Source: Dermatophagoides farinae (Eukaryota > Arthropoda > Arachnida > Sarcoptiformes > Pyroglyphidae). From it: DNA of 64,000 nucleotides. This document shows positions 38,101 to 49,624 of the stretch, piece after piece. The DNA lies in NCBI RefSeq assembly GCF_024713945.1, contig NC_134684.1, positions 2,895,001-2,959,000 of the forward strand. The letters run 5' to 3'. Within the stretch, counting starts at the first letter, position 1, and the number at the start of each line of letters is the position of its first letter. The notes below the pieces were generated by a model that saw only the letters and a program-made list of their open reading frames with translations, did no database searches and had not been told where the DNA came from. The position numbers and the translations under genes are program-made.

Positions 38101-38184
38101 TGAACAATTATCATTTAAAAATTTCACAATACCTGCCGATACCAAAAGGCCTGAAGTAAACAGGAGACCCAATAAGGTCTTCAT
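32123..38184 (-). CDS. Vg: Vitellogenin, large lipid-transfer yolk precursor (5 exons)
   Basis: Secreted yolk lipoprotein precursor of the large lipid-transfer protein family. Exons on the minus strand: 38184-38133, 38071-37899, 37831-36974, 36893-33339 and 33280-32123; phases close to give about 1931 aa. The first exon encodes a signal peptide, MKTLLGLLFTSGLLVSAG. The N-terminal lipid-transport (LPD_N) domain covers roughly residues 20-760, followed by a DUF1943-like lipid-cavity region and a short poly-Ser patch (SSSESSTSSGSSS). The C-terminal VWD domain (about 1580-1745) has the CGICGDN motif. The Cys-containing end (RYCFSMQPVLAC, FHCLP, VACQKA) is typical of arthropod vitellogenins. IRVRRSAPW near residue 583 is a good furin-type cleavage site. 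Between the VWD and the C-terminal Cys region is a Gln/Glu/Arg-rich, probably coiled-coil insert. Mite group 14 allergens belong to the same superfamily. The complete VWD-bearing C-terminus identifies this protein as a full vitellogenin. Expression is expected in adult females (inference). Confidence 0.95.
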
Positions 38185-38346
38185 TGTTGTTGTTGTTGTT
38201 GTTGTCGTAATAGATTTAAGAATCAAAACTGATTTGGATAATTATTTACTACACTTGAAATGTTGATCAGTTTTGTCTTTGTTTGAAACAAACTAGCATT
38301 GAATGAAAATTCAATCGCTAACAAAGTTCTGATGATGATGATTGAA

Positions 38347-38354
38347 TATTTATA
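38347..38354 (-). promoter_or_regulatory. TATA box of the vitellogenin gene
   Basis: TATAAATA on the minus strand, about 165 bases upstream of the vitellogenin ATG. A start 25-30 bases downstream would give a 5' UTR of about 135 nt. A strong TATA box is usual for highly expressed yolk genes. The match itself is seen; function is inferred from position. Confidence 0.55.
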
Positions 38355-39422
38355 GTTTTTCTATGAATCGTCAATTCATGTTGGCCCCGAAAACATCATT
38401 TAATCTATCATTTTTTTTACTAATAAACATAAAATAGCAATCATTTTGCTTTACTGGCAAATTTGACAATTGCACCAATATAAGCTAATGACAAAAAAAG
38501 AAAAAAAAATTAATTTTTCAGCAAAAAAATGAATAAATCTGCAATTGATCCAAATTCAATTCTCAATCAAATCGATAAAAAGATAACCATACTCAAAGAG
38601 AGTTTATGGGAAATCGATTAATTCATCATCATCATCATCATTAGTTTAATTCATCGTTTTTATTCAATGTAATCGATACATATCAATCATCAATTGGTAT
38701 AAAGCTCAATGCTGATATCAATGAAAATAATGACAGTGTCATCAAATTTAATTGATGATGATCTTTGTGTATCATCGAATGTTTGAATGGATTATTTTTT
38801 TTTTCTTCATTTCAGGCTGTCAATTATCAAATGTTCGTTTGCTTACCTAAGCTCCCTGTGTGAATTTCGCTTACGAATTTTTTTTTTTAGTTTCCATAGC
38901 ACTTGAATGATGATCTGATATTTGATTTTTTTTAGTCAAGAAAAGACCAAATAATTTTAGTGAATGAAAATTTAAATACGTCATAAAGTACATATGTACT
39001 ATAAATTATAACATGAAAAATGATGATCATATGGTGGTCATTTAGAAAAGGAATAAATTTTTAATTTTTTAAAGTGCCCGTGCACAATAGTTGTGTATAT
39101 TAGGGACAAAAAAAAAGAAAGAAATTTCAAAAAGATTTGATAGGATATTCAAGATATTAAAAAAAAAGAAAATGTTAAATAAATCAAACTATATATGAAT
39201 GGTCCATGGTCCATTATGAATTAATTACGGCTACAAATACAATGATGATGATGATGATGATGAATTTGTGAATTTTCAGTCATTTAAGATTACAAATGTG
39301 ATGATGATGATGTATTTCGAATTAGAAATAAAAAAATAAAAAAAAGAGAATTCTGAACATTTTTTTTTTGCTGTACATAAAATGAATGTGTGTGTGAATG
39401 ATGAAGTATTTATAAATGTTAA
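38355..39422. other. Upstream region of vitellogenin, 3' side of the MPN-domain gene
   Basis: About 1.1 kb that should carry vitellogenin regulatory sequence and the 3' UTR of the next minus-strand gene. GAT tracts occur at about 39243-39263 and 39300-39312. I do not see a clear hormone-response palindrome. No coding sequence is recognisable. Confidence 0.45.
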
Positions 39423-41150
39423 TTATTTCCATTGTCTTTTCACCTGTCGATGTCTAGTTGTATGGCCATATATTTTTCGATTTCTGGCCAATTCTTGTGA
39501 TAAAATCGCTACACATTGATCACGAATACGAGCAAGTTCTTCTTCAGTACAAAGATAATTAACTTTTGGATTTTGAAGATGATGTGATAATGAAGCTATA
39601 ATCTATTGATTGGTTGATTAGAATGGTAAAAAAAATTCAATTAAAAACACTTACTTTTTCCAAATAGTTTATATAAATCGAACCAATCCGTGTAAATTGT
39701 TGAAATAGATCTACAATTTGTTGTTCTTTTTCATCATTATCGGATAAAATTTTTATACACAATTGACTCAAACCATTCGCTATGGATGATATGAAACATT
39801 CATCACGTATCATTGTTGTTTCAATTTCATATGGTACCAGACAATGAGCTCGTTGTGGATTATTTCTTATTGACTATTGTGTGGTAATGAGAGAAAAACA
39901 AAATTATTATTATCATCAACAAAATTAATACAGACAACAGCAAAAAAAAATTCACATACATCTTTACTGTATTTAGGAGAACTAGCCCAAAAACATTTGA
40001 TCGTACTGGCTAGTATGGAATTTAATTCAGGTGTAAAATAACAATAAGATGAATCATGACGATGATGATAATCATAAGGAATATTATTAGCAATAAATTT
40101 TGAACCAATCGAACGTTCAGAGTGTGGCTGATATCTAGTGAATGATTTCGATGATAAGGTTTGTCCAATCGGTTGAACAAGAAATGGTGTAATAATGAAA
40201 CCGACAAATGTTCGTTCATTTTCTTCAAGTGGTTGTTGTTGTTGTTCATCCTTCGAAAGATTGTCATTAATTTTTTCCTGTTTATTATTTATCGATTTAT
40301 TTTTTTCTTCATTAATGTAACGTTCCAAAAATATTCCTTGATAACATTTCTGTGTTTGTATATCCAATATGGATGGTTTAGTAGAAAATTTAGGATGTGA
40401 ATGATACCATCCAACCATTTTTAAATTCTGTTTTTCTATAACTTCAATTGAATTAACATATGAAACGGAATCCAGCTCACATTGATTAAAACGATCTTCA
40501 ATAGATGAACCAGGCACTGTAGTTAATACATATAATGTTTTCGTTACACGACAATAATAGCCACCAAGACAACCGATTACTTCATTATGAGAACAATGTG
40601 CATGTAAATCCATCAATAATAATGCTTCTAATTTAATTTTAACAACCACTGGTGATTGAATGGAATCATCAAAATGATGACATTCAACCAATGTAAGTGG
40701 ATCACGTACTTTTTTAGTTGGATCAAAATATGTCAGAATATTGGTTTGATCTTGATATGAAGATATTTTTTTCTGATTATTACTATTATTAGTTTCATTT
40801 GCAGATGATGATGTTATGGCAGAGGCGTTGGATATAGTAGAACCATTCATTTTACTTAATTTTTTATTCTTATTCTTATTCGAATTTCGTTGTCGTCGTC
40901 GTTTTGATTTTAATTGTTTACCATTTTTAATGTTTTTAGATTTGACAATTGTTTTATTATTTTTAACTACAATTTTTCCATTCGTTTTATTGGATAAAGC
41001 CGGTTTTGATTTCTGTTTATGTTTAGGAATATTGTTCGATAAAGTTGACATGAAACCATTCAATTTTGAAATTGTCATTCGAATTTTGTTCCGATGATTG
41101 TTGTTGTTGATGATTATTGTTGAGATCATTTGTTTTGATAATATTAACAT
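39423..41150 (-). CDS. JAMM/MPN-domain metalloprotease, MPND/MYSM1-like (3 exons)
   Basis: Predicted zinc-dependent deubiquitinase-type protein of the MPN+ group. Exons on the minus strand: 41150-39960, 39873-39655 and 39602-39423, in phase, giving about 529 aa. The MPN domain contains LLLMDLHAHCSHNEVIGCLGG with the upstream catalytic Glu, then VGWYHSHPKFSTKPSILDIQTQ. This supplies the full JAMM set (His-x-His, Ser and Asp), so activity is likely retained. The text around the domain matches MPND and MYSM1; no SANT or SWIRM domain is present, which favours MPND or a reduced MYSM1. The N-terminal third is Asn/Gln/Lys/Ser-rich with a basic KRRRQR-type nuclear localisation candidate. A helical C-terminal region follows in exons 2-3. 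The start is uncertain: a native-looking peptide beginning MGKIAAIVDNN (ATG at 41181) is in a different frame, and a shorter start is possible at 41078. Confidence 0.85.
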
Positions 41151-41736
41151 TATTATCAACGATGGCAGCTATTTTTCCCATTCTTAGAATGTGATTTTTT
41201 TTTCTCAAAATTAACTTTTATAATATTTTGATGATTGATGAAACAATAAACAAAGAATAATAAATTGGTTAACTATAAATTTAAATGAATTTGATCAAAA
41301 TTGAAACGATCTATATTGGAAAATGATTGTTTTCGATAATGGTCTTTTAAAATGTCCATAATAATCACGAAGAAAATAAGGTGAAGATAATAAACAAAAA
41401 AAAAAAATAAAAACAAACCCAGAATGATAAAATGAATCTGGGTTGGCTAATAAAACAATGTGTTAGTGTGTGTGTGTGTGTGTGTGTGTGTCTGAGAGAC
41501 AGTGAGTTTTAGCGCAATACAAAAATTACCCTTCATAGACAATGTTATGATGAAATTTTTTTATTTTCAAAATTTTCACAATGTTTCATATAAAAAAACA
41601 TGGGTTTTTATTATTATTATCATTATTAATACAACAATGAAAGTCAAATGAATTATACAACAAAATAGTAAAATGAGATATATAAATTCAAAATGATGAA
41701 GGAAAAAAAATGAACACATGAATAAAATTTATCCAC
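41151..41736. other. Spacer between the MPN-domain gene and the four-TM gene
   Basis: Under 600 bp, including a (GT)13 tract at 41466-41491 and minus-strand AATAAA-like sequences. It probably combines the promoter/5' UTR of the MPN gene with the 3' UTR of the four-TM gene. Confidence 0.5.
41466..41491. repeat. (GT)13 microsatellite
   Basis: Perfect GT repeat of 26 bases followed by TCTGAGAGACAGTGAG. Confidence 0.9.
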
Positions 41737-42490
41737 TCAAAGATAAATGGTTGAATACTCTGGAACTTTGGCATTATTGGCTTCATCTTGTAATTGTTCT
41801 GATGTCGGTGGTGTATGAATCGTATCGAATAAACATGGATATTTATCCGGATGTTTAATAACCTCTTTATACGATGGTGGCATTGGTTGGCGGAAAATAT
41901 TTTCCTGAACATTAAATATTGATCCACTGTTTTGTGTCCCGTGATTCATTGTTGTTGGATTTAGATGTAATTGTACCAATTTCATTCGCAATAAATGACA
42001 ATAAACAAATGATACCATTATTATGGCAATATTTATGGCAAAATAACCGGTAAATAATATTAATTGTGATGTTTTTGTCATGACAACAATTAAATGTCCA
42101 AGATTAGTGACAGCAAAACAACTGATAAAGCAATGATTTTCAAATAATGCCACAATTAAACCGGCCAATGAAAATGAAAGGCCAAAATATGTAATGAGAT
42201 TAAAGATGAACATATCATCCTATGTATCATATGATTAAAACAGAGAGAGAGAGAGAGAGAGAAAGAGAAAAACAGCAATTATTAAAATAACCAATGAAAT
42301 GAACAAACAAACAAACCTTAAGATTAGATGATGATGATGATAATCTTTTAAGATTATCCTTGATGGTTATATAGATGAATACGACCAACAATTGTAACAA
42401 CGATAATATGATTAATGAAATTTTTGCACGTTTCAATTTATTATCCATCAGCATTATTGAACGACCATTATTTGTAACATAACTGGTCAT
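41737..42490 (-). CDS. Small four-transmembrane protein with cytoplasmic PPSY motif (2 exons)
   Basis: Exons on the minus strand: 42490-42317 (58 codons, phase 0) and 42219-41737, giving 218 aa. I do not recognise the family. Four hydrophobic segments are visible: ISLIILSLLQLLVVFIYITI, FNLITYFGLSFSLAGLIVAL, FISCFAVTNLGHLIVVM and LILFTGYFAINIAIIMVSFVY. They are followed by a tail of about 75 residues. The tail carries MPPSYKEV, a PPxY motif of the kind bound by WW domains of NEDD4-family ubiquitin ligases, plus PPTSEQ and several Tyr residues. A short N-terminus and a Ser-rich first loop complete the layout. The overall plan resembles arthropod four-TM proteins of the MARVEL/LAPTM type, but no signature is decisive. 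The 97-bp intron and unbroken frame support translation. Confidence 0.7.
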
Positions 42491-43724
42491 TGTTATTGTT
42501 ACAAGAAACAAATGAAAAAAAAATAAAGAAAATTTTCAATCAGTAAAAAAATATGATGAGATAGATCACAAGAAAAAAAATAGAAATCAAAATATATGGT
42601 AACAACAACGAAAAAAAGAAGACAGGAAGATCAAATCCGCAAGAGAAAAAAAAACCAAAACAAATGACAATGGATTGATGATGACACGATGACAAATAAT
42701 ATATAAGTATATATAAATAAATTTTATATAATAAGCTTTCATTCGATGATAATAATCTTGAAATACAATTTTTTTTTTATATTTTAGCTTTTACCTTTTT
42801 TTTCTAGTTATGATAATCATCTAAAAATCATTTGATTTTCTGTTTTATATCTGGTTCCGTAAATGTATTGCGTTCGATGTTTGTCAATAAGAGTTGCAAA
42901 ATACACACAACGACACACACACATACATCATACAATTTTCATAAAAAAATCAACCATTTGTTAGTGTAGTTAAAAGGCAGTTAACAACAATAACTTTTAG
43001 AGAAAATTGCATACATTTCAATGTCATTGTCATTCTCATCATCATCATCATCATTATTATTATTATTATACGTTCGATTGTAGGTGCGAGGTATAATGTG
43101 ATATTTTAATAATAACAACAACATAAAAAAAAACAAAAGGACGATACATGACGTTGCATGAGAGAAGAGAGTGTGACTGGTGTATTCATCATAATTTTTT
43201 GCTACTTTAAATTGTCAAAGACAAATAAAGAGAATGGGGGGGGTGATGATAGAAATAAATGAAGGGAAATAATGTAAATCCCATCAAGGATTGAGTGAAA
43301 ATTTTTTTTTCTTGATTAATCAATTTTTTTGATTTCAAAAAAATCCACAATCAAAAAATCATTGAAACGATTTATATTGGCCAACATGTTTTAAAGTAGA
43401 TTTATTTATTTTTCACTTATTATCAGTCATGATGGTTGAATAAACTTTGTGGATTTTTGATCTTTAATTCAGCTTTTGATCACAATAACAAAGGATTGAG
43501 GTTACGTAATTCTTGGTTTATACACACACACAGATGGTTTTATGGTTTACGTTCTATATGAATATGAATTTCGTCCTCGTTGTATTATTTTGTGTTTTGC
43601 ACGCATGCATCAATGTGAGTTTTGTTTACAACTTTATTTTGCAAAAAAATCTAGAAATTTCTTTTTTTTTATCGATTGATTGATTGATTTTCATACTGAC
43701 ATCTTGGATAAGACCACTTAACAA
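42491..43724. other. Divergent intergenic region (four-TM gene / Sgt1)
   Basis: About 1.2 kb containing both promoters. A (GA)n tract at about 42242-42261 lies in the four-TM intron; here are ATC/ATT tracts near 43045-43070 and a GGGGGGG run near 43238, rare in this AT-rich DNA. No gene is seen; the signal-peptide-like frame at 43564 is not connected to anything. Confidence 0.45.
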
Positions 43725-43730
43725 ATGATA

Positions 43731-44454
43731 ATGGAATCCAACACAACAACAGCAAAAAAAAGCCACGATTTGATTGGTATGAAACTGATCAATTAATTGT
43801 CATCGGTGTCATGATCAAACAGATTGATAAATCAAAAGTTCATGTTGAATTTCAACCACGACGTATAATTTTCACTTATGAACATCAGACGGAGAATGAT
43901 AATGAAAAAATTCATTACGAACTTATTCTCGATTTGAATGGTGAAATTATACCATCGGAATCCAATTGGAAAGTAACATCTGTAAAAGCCGAAATTAAGC
44001 TACGTAAAGTGGCCAATTATCGTTGGCAAAAACTTGAGGTTGTGTGATCATGGATTTTTGTATAGCCAGAGTTTTTAATTATTTTTTCTTTACACAGGCT
44101 GTTCCATGCAATCAACCGAAAACATGTATACCGATGAATTCATTGTCAAAAGTTACTAATACGGATTCAGGAGGATCATCATCAAACGATAATGTCAAAA
44201 CAAAAGGAATGATGCGTAATTGGGATGAACTAGTCAAACAAGTCGAAAAAGACGATGAACAAGAAGAAAATGGTGTTGAAGACTTATTTCGTCGTATATA
44301 TTCTTCTGGTGATGAAAATTTACGTCGAGCCATGAATAAATCGTTTGTTGAATCAAACGGTACGGTTTTAAGTACTAATTGGAATGATGTAGGAAAAAGT
44401 ACAGTGGAAATGAAACCACCGGATAATTGTGAATATCGTAAATGGAATGAATGA
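43731..44454 (+). CDS. Sgt1: SGT1 (SUGT1) co-chaperone, CS plus SGS domains, no TPR
   Basis: HSP90/SKP1-associated co-chaperone acting in kinetochore assembly and protein-complex maturation. The first coding exon encodes the CS domain: PRFDWYETDQLIVIGVMIK, then VHVEFQPRRIIFTYE, YELILDLNGEI and VKAEIKLRK. The second exon (from about 44100) encodes the SGS domain, with MRNWDELVKQVEKDDE, VEDLFRRIYSSGDENLRRAMNKSFVESNGTVLSTNWNDVG and MKPPDNCEYRKW. TPR repeats are absent, as in Drosophila Sgt1. The donor is GTGTGA or GTTGTG near 44040; both leave the frame intact. The only plausible ATGs (43725, 43731) are one base out of frame with the CS domain across an A8 homopolymer at 43754-43761. Either an extra A is missing from this sequence or an unseen 5' exon supplies the start. 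The first in-frame ATG (43811) would cut into the CS domain. Confidence 0.88.
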
Positions 44455-44605
44455 AAATTCCAAAAAAATTATATCCATCCATCAAATTTTTAAAAAAAAA
44501 TCGAAGCAAATGAGATGTAAATATGCCAAATAGAAAAAAAAACACATTTTTTAAAATGTTATTTTCGATCGAATATCAATGATCGATGATGATGATTGTT
44601 AATAT

Positions 44606-45718
44606 TTATTTCGATTCTTGTGAATTAAAAACATCGGGAAATAATTCCTTATATTTATTATTCTTAGCAATATGATAAACTTCTTTAATGGTTGTTTCCG
44701 CTGCACCGGTTACCTCTGATATTCTACGAATTGTTTGTGTCATTTTTCCGGTACAACATTTACAATCATTACTATTGTTGTTATTTTCTGTCGAAACGGT
44801 GGTTCTTGTTTTCGCCATTGTTTGATTCTGTTCTATACTTGTTCCGGTCACTATAATTGCAAACAAAATGGCCAATGATGCAATTGTGCTTGGATTACGA
44901 CCGGATAAAATTGATTCAATATTCGGTATAAATTCTTTTGCACATTTTTCAATCCTATTCGAAAGACCTAAATGTGCTACAAAACGTGGAATATAATCAA
45001 TAACCGATGCCTGTAAAATTGTTTGGCCAATTTCTCTCGATATAATTTTATAACATTTAGCTATTTCACGTTTAGTTGCTTTAGAAACGGCACAGATTTC
45101 TTTAAATGTTCGTGGTACATTCTGATTCCTGTATGCAACATATAAACATGCCGATGCTAATGGCATATGTATGTTACAGGATTTAAATATATTCAAATTA
45201 GTTTTCATTTGTTTGAATAACATTTGTGCACTTTCAATCACCGGACGTGTTGTCTGTAGTTTTTCAGCCATTTCGGCAATATCTTTAAAACCGACAATTA
45301 TAGCACGTTGATTATTGTTTAAATATTTTTTATTATAATATGGCCTTGTTGGATCACGACGTATATAAGGATTTTCTATGAATTGTCCATCAGTGGATTG
45401 ATCATCATTCAAATCATTTTTAGTATTTTGTTGATGTGATGTACAACTAGGACGATTCGATATAAATGTTGATAAATTCATCGATTCATATAGTTCACTA
45501 TCTAATGATCCAACACGTGATTTATTCACTTGATCATTGGAAAATTTTCGCCATTCAGCACCAACATCGATAATACGATCACCAATAACAAGACCACAAC
45601 CAGAACATATCATATCACCAGCATGATAATCTTCAATCAATGGTGTTTGTTCGGGACAATATTCACATTTTATCAATTGTTTACTACAATGACCACCATT
45701 ATTATTATTGCTTGTCAT
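44606..45718 (-). CDS. TfIIB: Transcription initiation factor IIB (TFIIB), divergent, intronless
   Basis: General RNA polymerase II factor bridging TBP-DNA and the polymerase. A single exon encodes 370 aa; typical TFIIB is about 315 aa. The N-terminal zinc ribbon has Cys at 18, 21, 38 and 41 (CEYC, CSGC), followed by the strongly conserved GLVIGDRIIDVGAEWRKFSND B-reader segment. The first cyclin repeat includes ASACLYVAYRNQNVPRTFKEICAVSKATKREI. The second cyclin repeat is much less conserved and interrupted by about 30 Thr/Asn-rich residues containing a CKCC cluster. It resumes at IRRISEVTGAAETTIKEVYH and LFPDVF. The linker after the B-reader is also longer than usual. It could be the only TFIIB of the genome or a diverged paralogue. 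The zinc-ribbon context argues for TFIIB rather than BRF or TAF1B. Its stop lies 151 bp from the stop of the convergent Sgt1 gene. Confidence 0.88.
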   Translation of the reverse strand: MTSNNNNGGHCSKQLIKCEYCPEQTPLIEDYHAGDMICSGCGLVIGDRIIDVGAEWRKFSNDQVNKSRVGSLDSELYESMNLSTFISNRPSCTSHQQNTKNDLNDDQSTDGQFIENPYIRRDPTRPYYNKKYLNNNQRAIIVGFKDIAEMAEKLQTTRPVIESAQMLFKQMKTNLNIFKSCNIHMPLASACLYVAYRNQNVPRTFKEICAVSKATKREIAKCYKIISREIGQTILQASVIDYIPRFVAHLGLSNRIEKCAKEFIPNIESILSGRNPSTIASLAILFAIIVTGTSIEQNQTMAKTRTTVSTENNNNSNDCKCCTGKMTQTIRRISEVTGAAETTIKEVYHIAKNNKYKELFPDVFNSQESK

Positions 45719-46273
45719 TTTTCTTTTCCTGTATTACGAACGAAAACAAAAAAAAAAACAAAAAAAAACAAACTATTCCCACTATACCAATTGAATTTCC
45801 TATTTCTATCGATTCGGTTATTTACATTTCAATCGAATCGAATATTCGAATGTCAAATTCTAATTTATTATTGTTTTTGTTGTTGTTGTAATTGAGTTTT
45901 TTGTTTTGTTTTGTTTTGGTCAAGAATTTTTCTTTTGTTTTGTTCACATATTTTGTCTTTTTTTTATGTGCAAATTCATTAAATTAACTGTCTCTCTCTC
46001 TGTGTGTGCGTGTAATATGATCTGATCTGAAGCAACAAAATAAAGTATAGACAAACATTTGGTCCAAATGTGGAATGATGGTCATCATATGGAATCAAGT
46101 AGGTGCGATTCAAAGTTTTTTTTTCACTTTGCATAGTTTTATGAGTTATCCCTCTTGATGTACAACGATATTCTCATGTTTTAGACAGATTTAGATTATA
46201 TGCAAAGTTCCGATTATCTCATTGTGGATGATATGCATGTTTTTTTTTGCAAAAAAATAAATAAATAAACACC

Positions 46274-46988
46274 ATTTTGGTAGACTGCTTGACGACGCTA
46301 TATCTTCAACCATTTTTTTTTTTGGTTCAACTGTAACAAGTTTAAATTTTTGTTTGTTTGTTTGTTTGTTTGTTCATCAAATGTATCTCACGAATACAAA
46401 AAAAAATTGTTGAAATCAAAGCAATTTATTGTTATTTCAAAACATTCATTCATTCATTTTATATTCACTCGATGGTTCTATGGGCTAGCAAAACATTTCA
46501 TTTTGGGTCCATTTGCTTCCATGACCTTTTATGAATGTTTAAGATAGTTGAAAAAAACCGAAAAACAACGAATAAAGAGTATATACCATGTGTAATTTTG
46601 TAAGCCAAATGGTTAATGACTTTCATTTCTCATTCTATCTATATGAAAATTTACTTGATTTTTATTTTCTGGTAATGATGATGGTAGATCTTTAATATCT
46701 CACCACCACCACCACCATCATCATACAGTGGTAATATCATAGTTTTTTTTATACTCAAATTGAAACAATTTTCTTTGAATAAGATCCGGCCATTTTTTCT
46801 TCTGTGTGTGTGTGTGTGTGTGTATTATTATGTTGAATTCAAACAGTATGGTGATCATGATCATCATCAGTATTGTCATTATCATATCAGATTACCATGA
46901 AGAGAAAATATCTTACATATTGTATGTGTGTCAGGTCAAAGGTGATGTTATGAACTTATTTTTCAATTTTGGTAGACTGCATGGCGAC
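46274..46988 (+). repeat. Dispersed direct repeat, two copies of a 23-bp element
   Basis: Copy 1 at 46274-46296 and copy 2 at 46966-46988 share 15 identical bases (ATTTTGGTAGACTGC) followed by TTGACGAC or ATGGCGAC, about 21 of 23 positions. It is not simple-sequence DNA, which makes the match notable. It could be a protein-binding site or a fragment of an old duplicated or mobile sequence. Confidence 0.6.
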
Positions 46989-48635
46989 ATTTGGTATGGA
47001 TTTTTTTTGGTTTAGTTTGCTGTTTTGTTGACTTCATTTCCTTTTTTTTTGGAGGGGATGATGAGATGAAATTCTCATTTTTCAACAAATGAGAAAATTC
47101 ATCTTATTTGTTTGTTGATCGTTTTTTATCCAAAAAGAATTTGTTCTCTCTTATTTAAATGGTCAATTTGTGGTCATCATTTAGCCATTCGTCATTTGGG
47201 ATTGAAGAATAGAATGGAAAATTCCAATGTACCAGAATTAAATGCAAAATGATTGTTGTTGTCCAATAGAGTCATTTCTTTTTTTCCTGCACATTAAGAT
47301 TCTGGAATTTTTTTTTCTTTTTATTGATGATGATGATGATGATGATGATATTTATGGCCATTTTGTTGGCTATAAACATGTTATATGGTTCTGTTTTGCA
47401 ATTGAAAATGATGATAAATTTCATAATAATAATATATGCTTGCTGCTATAAATCAAATTGTTTAAAATTCAATAATTCAAATTGATTGAATGAATTCTTC
47501 GCTAGAAGAATGGATGTATTGTCAATGAATCATTTCATTTCCATTCGATTACTGATGGTGAATTTTCACATTATCGAGAAAGAGAGAGAGAGAACTCAAT
47601 TAGATCTTTATTAGATCGAAATCAGCTTAAGAGCGGTTTTTTCTTCTTTATATTTACACTGATTGAATAATAATAAAATTTATTTGTATACATTTTACCA
47701 CTTATGTTTACACACATTCAGGTGTGCATGTATGTCGGTCATTCTGAATATGACTGAATTATTTTCATTTTTTTTTCATTTTGACCACTGTATCTATAAT
47801 AATACAATGGACAACATGAGTAACAAGTACCTGTTGTTACCGAAAATCTGAATTTTTTCTCTTTGTAATTTTTTTTTTATTTTCATTATAAAACCAAGTG
47901 CCAACTGTCCATTCAACCATGTGTATATGTGTGTGGGTTTCTGTGATAAGTGAACACATACACGGTTTGAATTGTTGAATTTTGATTCTTTTTTCGGTAT
48001 ATATTTTTTTTCTCAATATTTTGACCATAAGAAAAAAAAGTGGAAGGCTGAAAAAAATTATTCAAGTGGGTTCATTATTGTGTTATGAAGAAAATAGCCG
48101 CAATTATAAAATAAATGGTTGAAATCCATGACCGGAATGGCAAAAAAAAAACAACAACAACAACAAATCATTACATGATCTGTACACCTGAACAAGTAAC
48201 AATTTTCCATTTAGTTTTTTTTAAATATAAATTTCTTATGTTGATTGTAAGACAACATAACATTTGATCATTCGTTTATTTTTATTTTTTGATGAATAAT
48301 TGAAACGAAAAAGACGAGGGGAGGGGATGAACAATGAAAAAAAAAAATCATCTGAATATCATTTAATTATGACTACTTACCAAATTTCATCGATATATAA
48401 TTTGAATGAGAAATTAATATCATGCAAAAACAAAACTAAATAGTCAAATATCAGGTCACATTATTATCACATCAAAACATGCACACACACACACACATAC
48501 ACAAACATAAAGATAATTGTAAAATAATAATATTTCTTTGTTTTGAAAAATCAATGATTCTAAATATTCATTCAATCGATCAATCAATTATAAATATATT
48601 TAGCTTTTTTTACACACAAATTTTTGTTGTGATTT

Positions 48636-48640
<5 letters not shown>

Positions 48641-48671
<31 letters not shown>
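48641..48671. repeat. (GT)15 microsatellite
   Basis: Perfect TG repeat of about 31 bases in the gene-poor region. Confidence 0.9.
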
Positions 48672-48675
<4 letters not shown>

Positions 48676-49623
48676 TTGTATTGCATTCGTCGTACGTGTT
48701 TGTAATCAAAGAGGAATTTTATTGATCAATAGAAGAAGAAGAAAATGATATCTAAGTTTGCAATAAGATTATTATTATACACACACACACACACAAACAA
48801 ATATTTGGCATCATTTTTGGTTATCCAAAGCCCCTTAATCATGATCATACGAATCAGTTATTTGATATATCAATTCAATCAATCAATCCATCAATCGATC
48901 AGCAGCAGCAAAAACGTAGAATTAGCTAAATTAGCATTTAATTAATCATTGAATAAATAACAACATTTCAAATGACACAAACACACACACACAGACAAGA
49001 AAAAAAAATATCATTTGATTTGCATCAAATTTTCAAATCAACGGTTTTCTTTCACTATTTGGTAGATAAATTTTTTTTTCTCTGATGCATTTTATCATTA
49101 TTATCATCATCATACGGTGAATCTAATGATGATGATGATATTGTCCAGACTTTGTTGTTGTTGTTGTTGTTACAAAAAAAAAAATTTCCGTTTTGTGTCC
49201 TCATTCTGTTGTCATTGTTGTTGTTGTTGTTGTTTGTATTATTCATCAAAAAAAAAAAAATCATGGTTGTTATTGGTAATTGGATCGTTTTGTTTTTCAC
49301 TTTTTATCCATCATGGTTTTTCATAATCATTGTGTGTTTAGTTGAATTAGTATGAAATTCATGGCAAAAGATAAAAAAAAAATTTGATCCATCAATTTTT
49401 TTCATTTATTTATTTATTTATTTTAATCATCATTAATAATTGTTTTTATTATATTGCCTCTTGATTATTGTGACCCGGATGATCTCTCTTCTTGATTGAC
49501 GATATGTGTATATATGTCTATGTTTGTCGAATATCTTTGCTTTTGATTGATTGACATATTCACCAAAAAAAAAAGACTAGATATCACTTGCTGACAGTAA
49601 AAAAAAAATTGACAAAATTACAA

Positions 49624-49624
<1 letters not shown>

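Noticed and set aside
43564-43740. Signal-peptide-like frame (MNFVLVVLFCVLHAC) upstream of Sgt1, considered as its first exon
   Set aside because: Sgt1 is cytosolic/nuclear, the frame ends at a stop without a convincing donor, and a secretion signal would be inappropriate.
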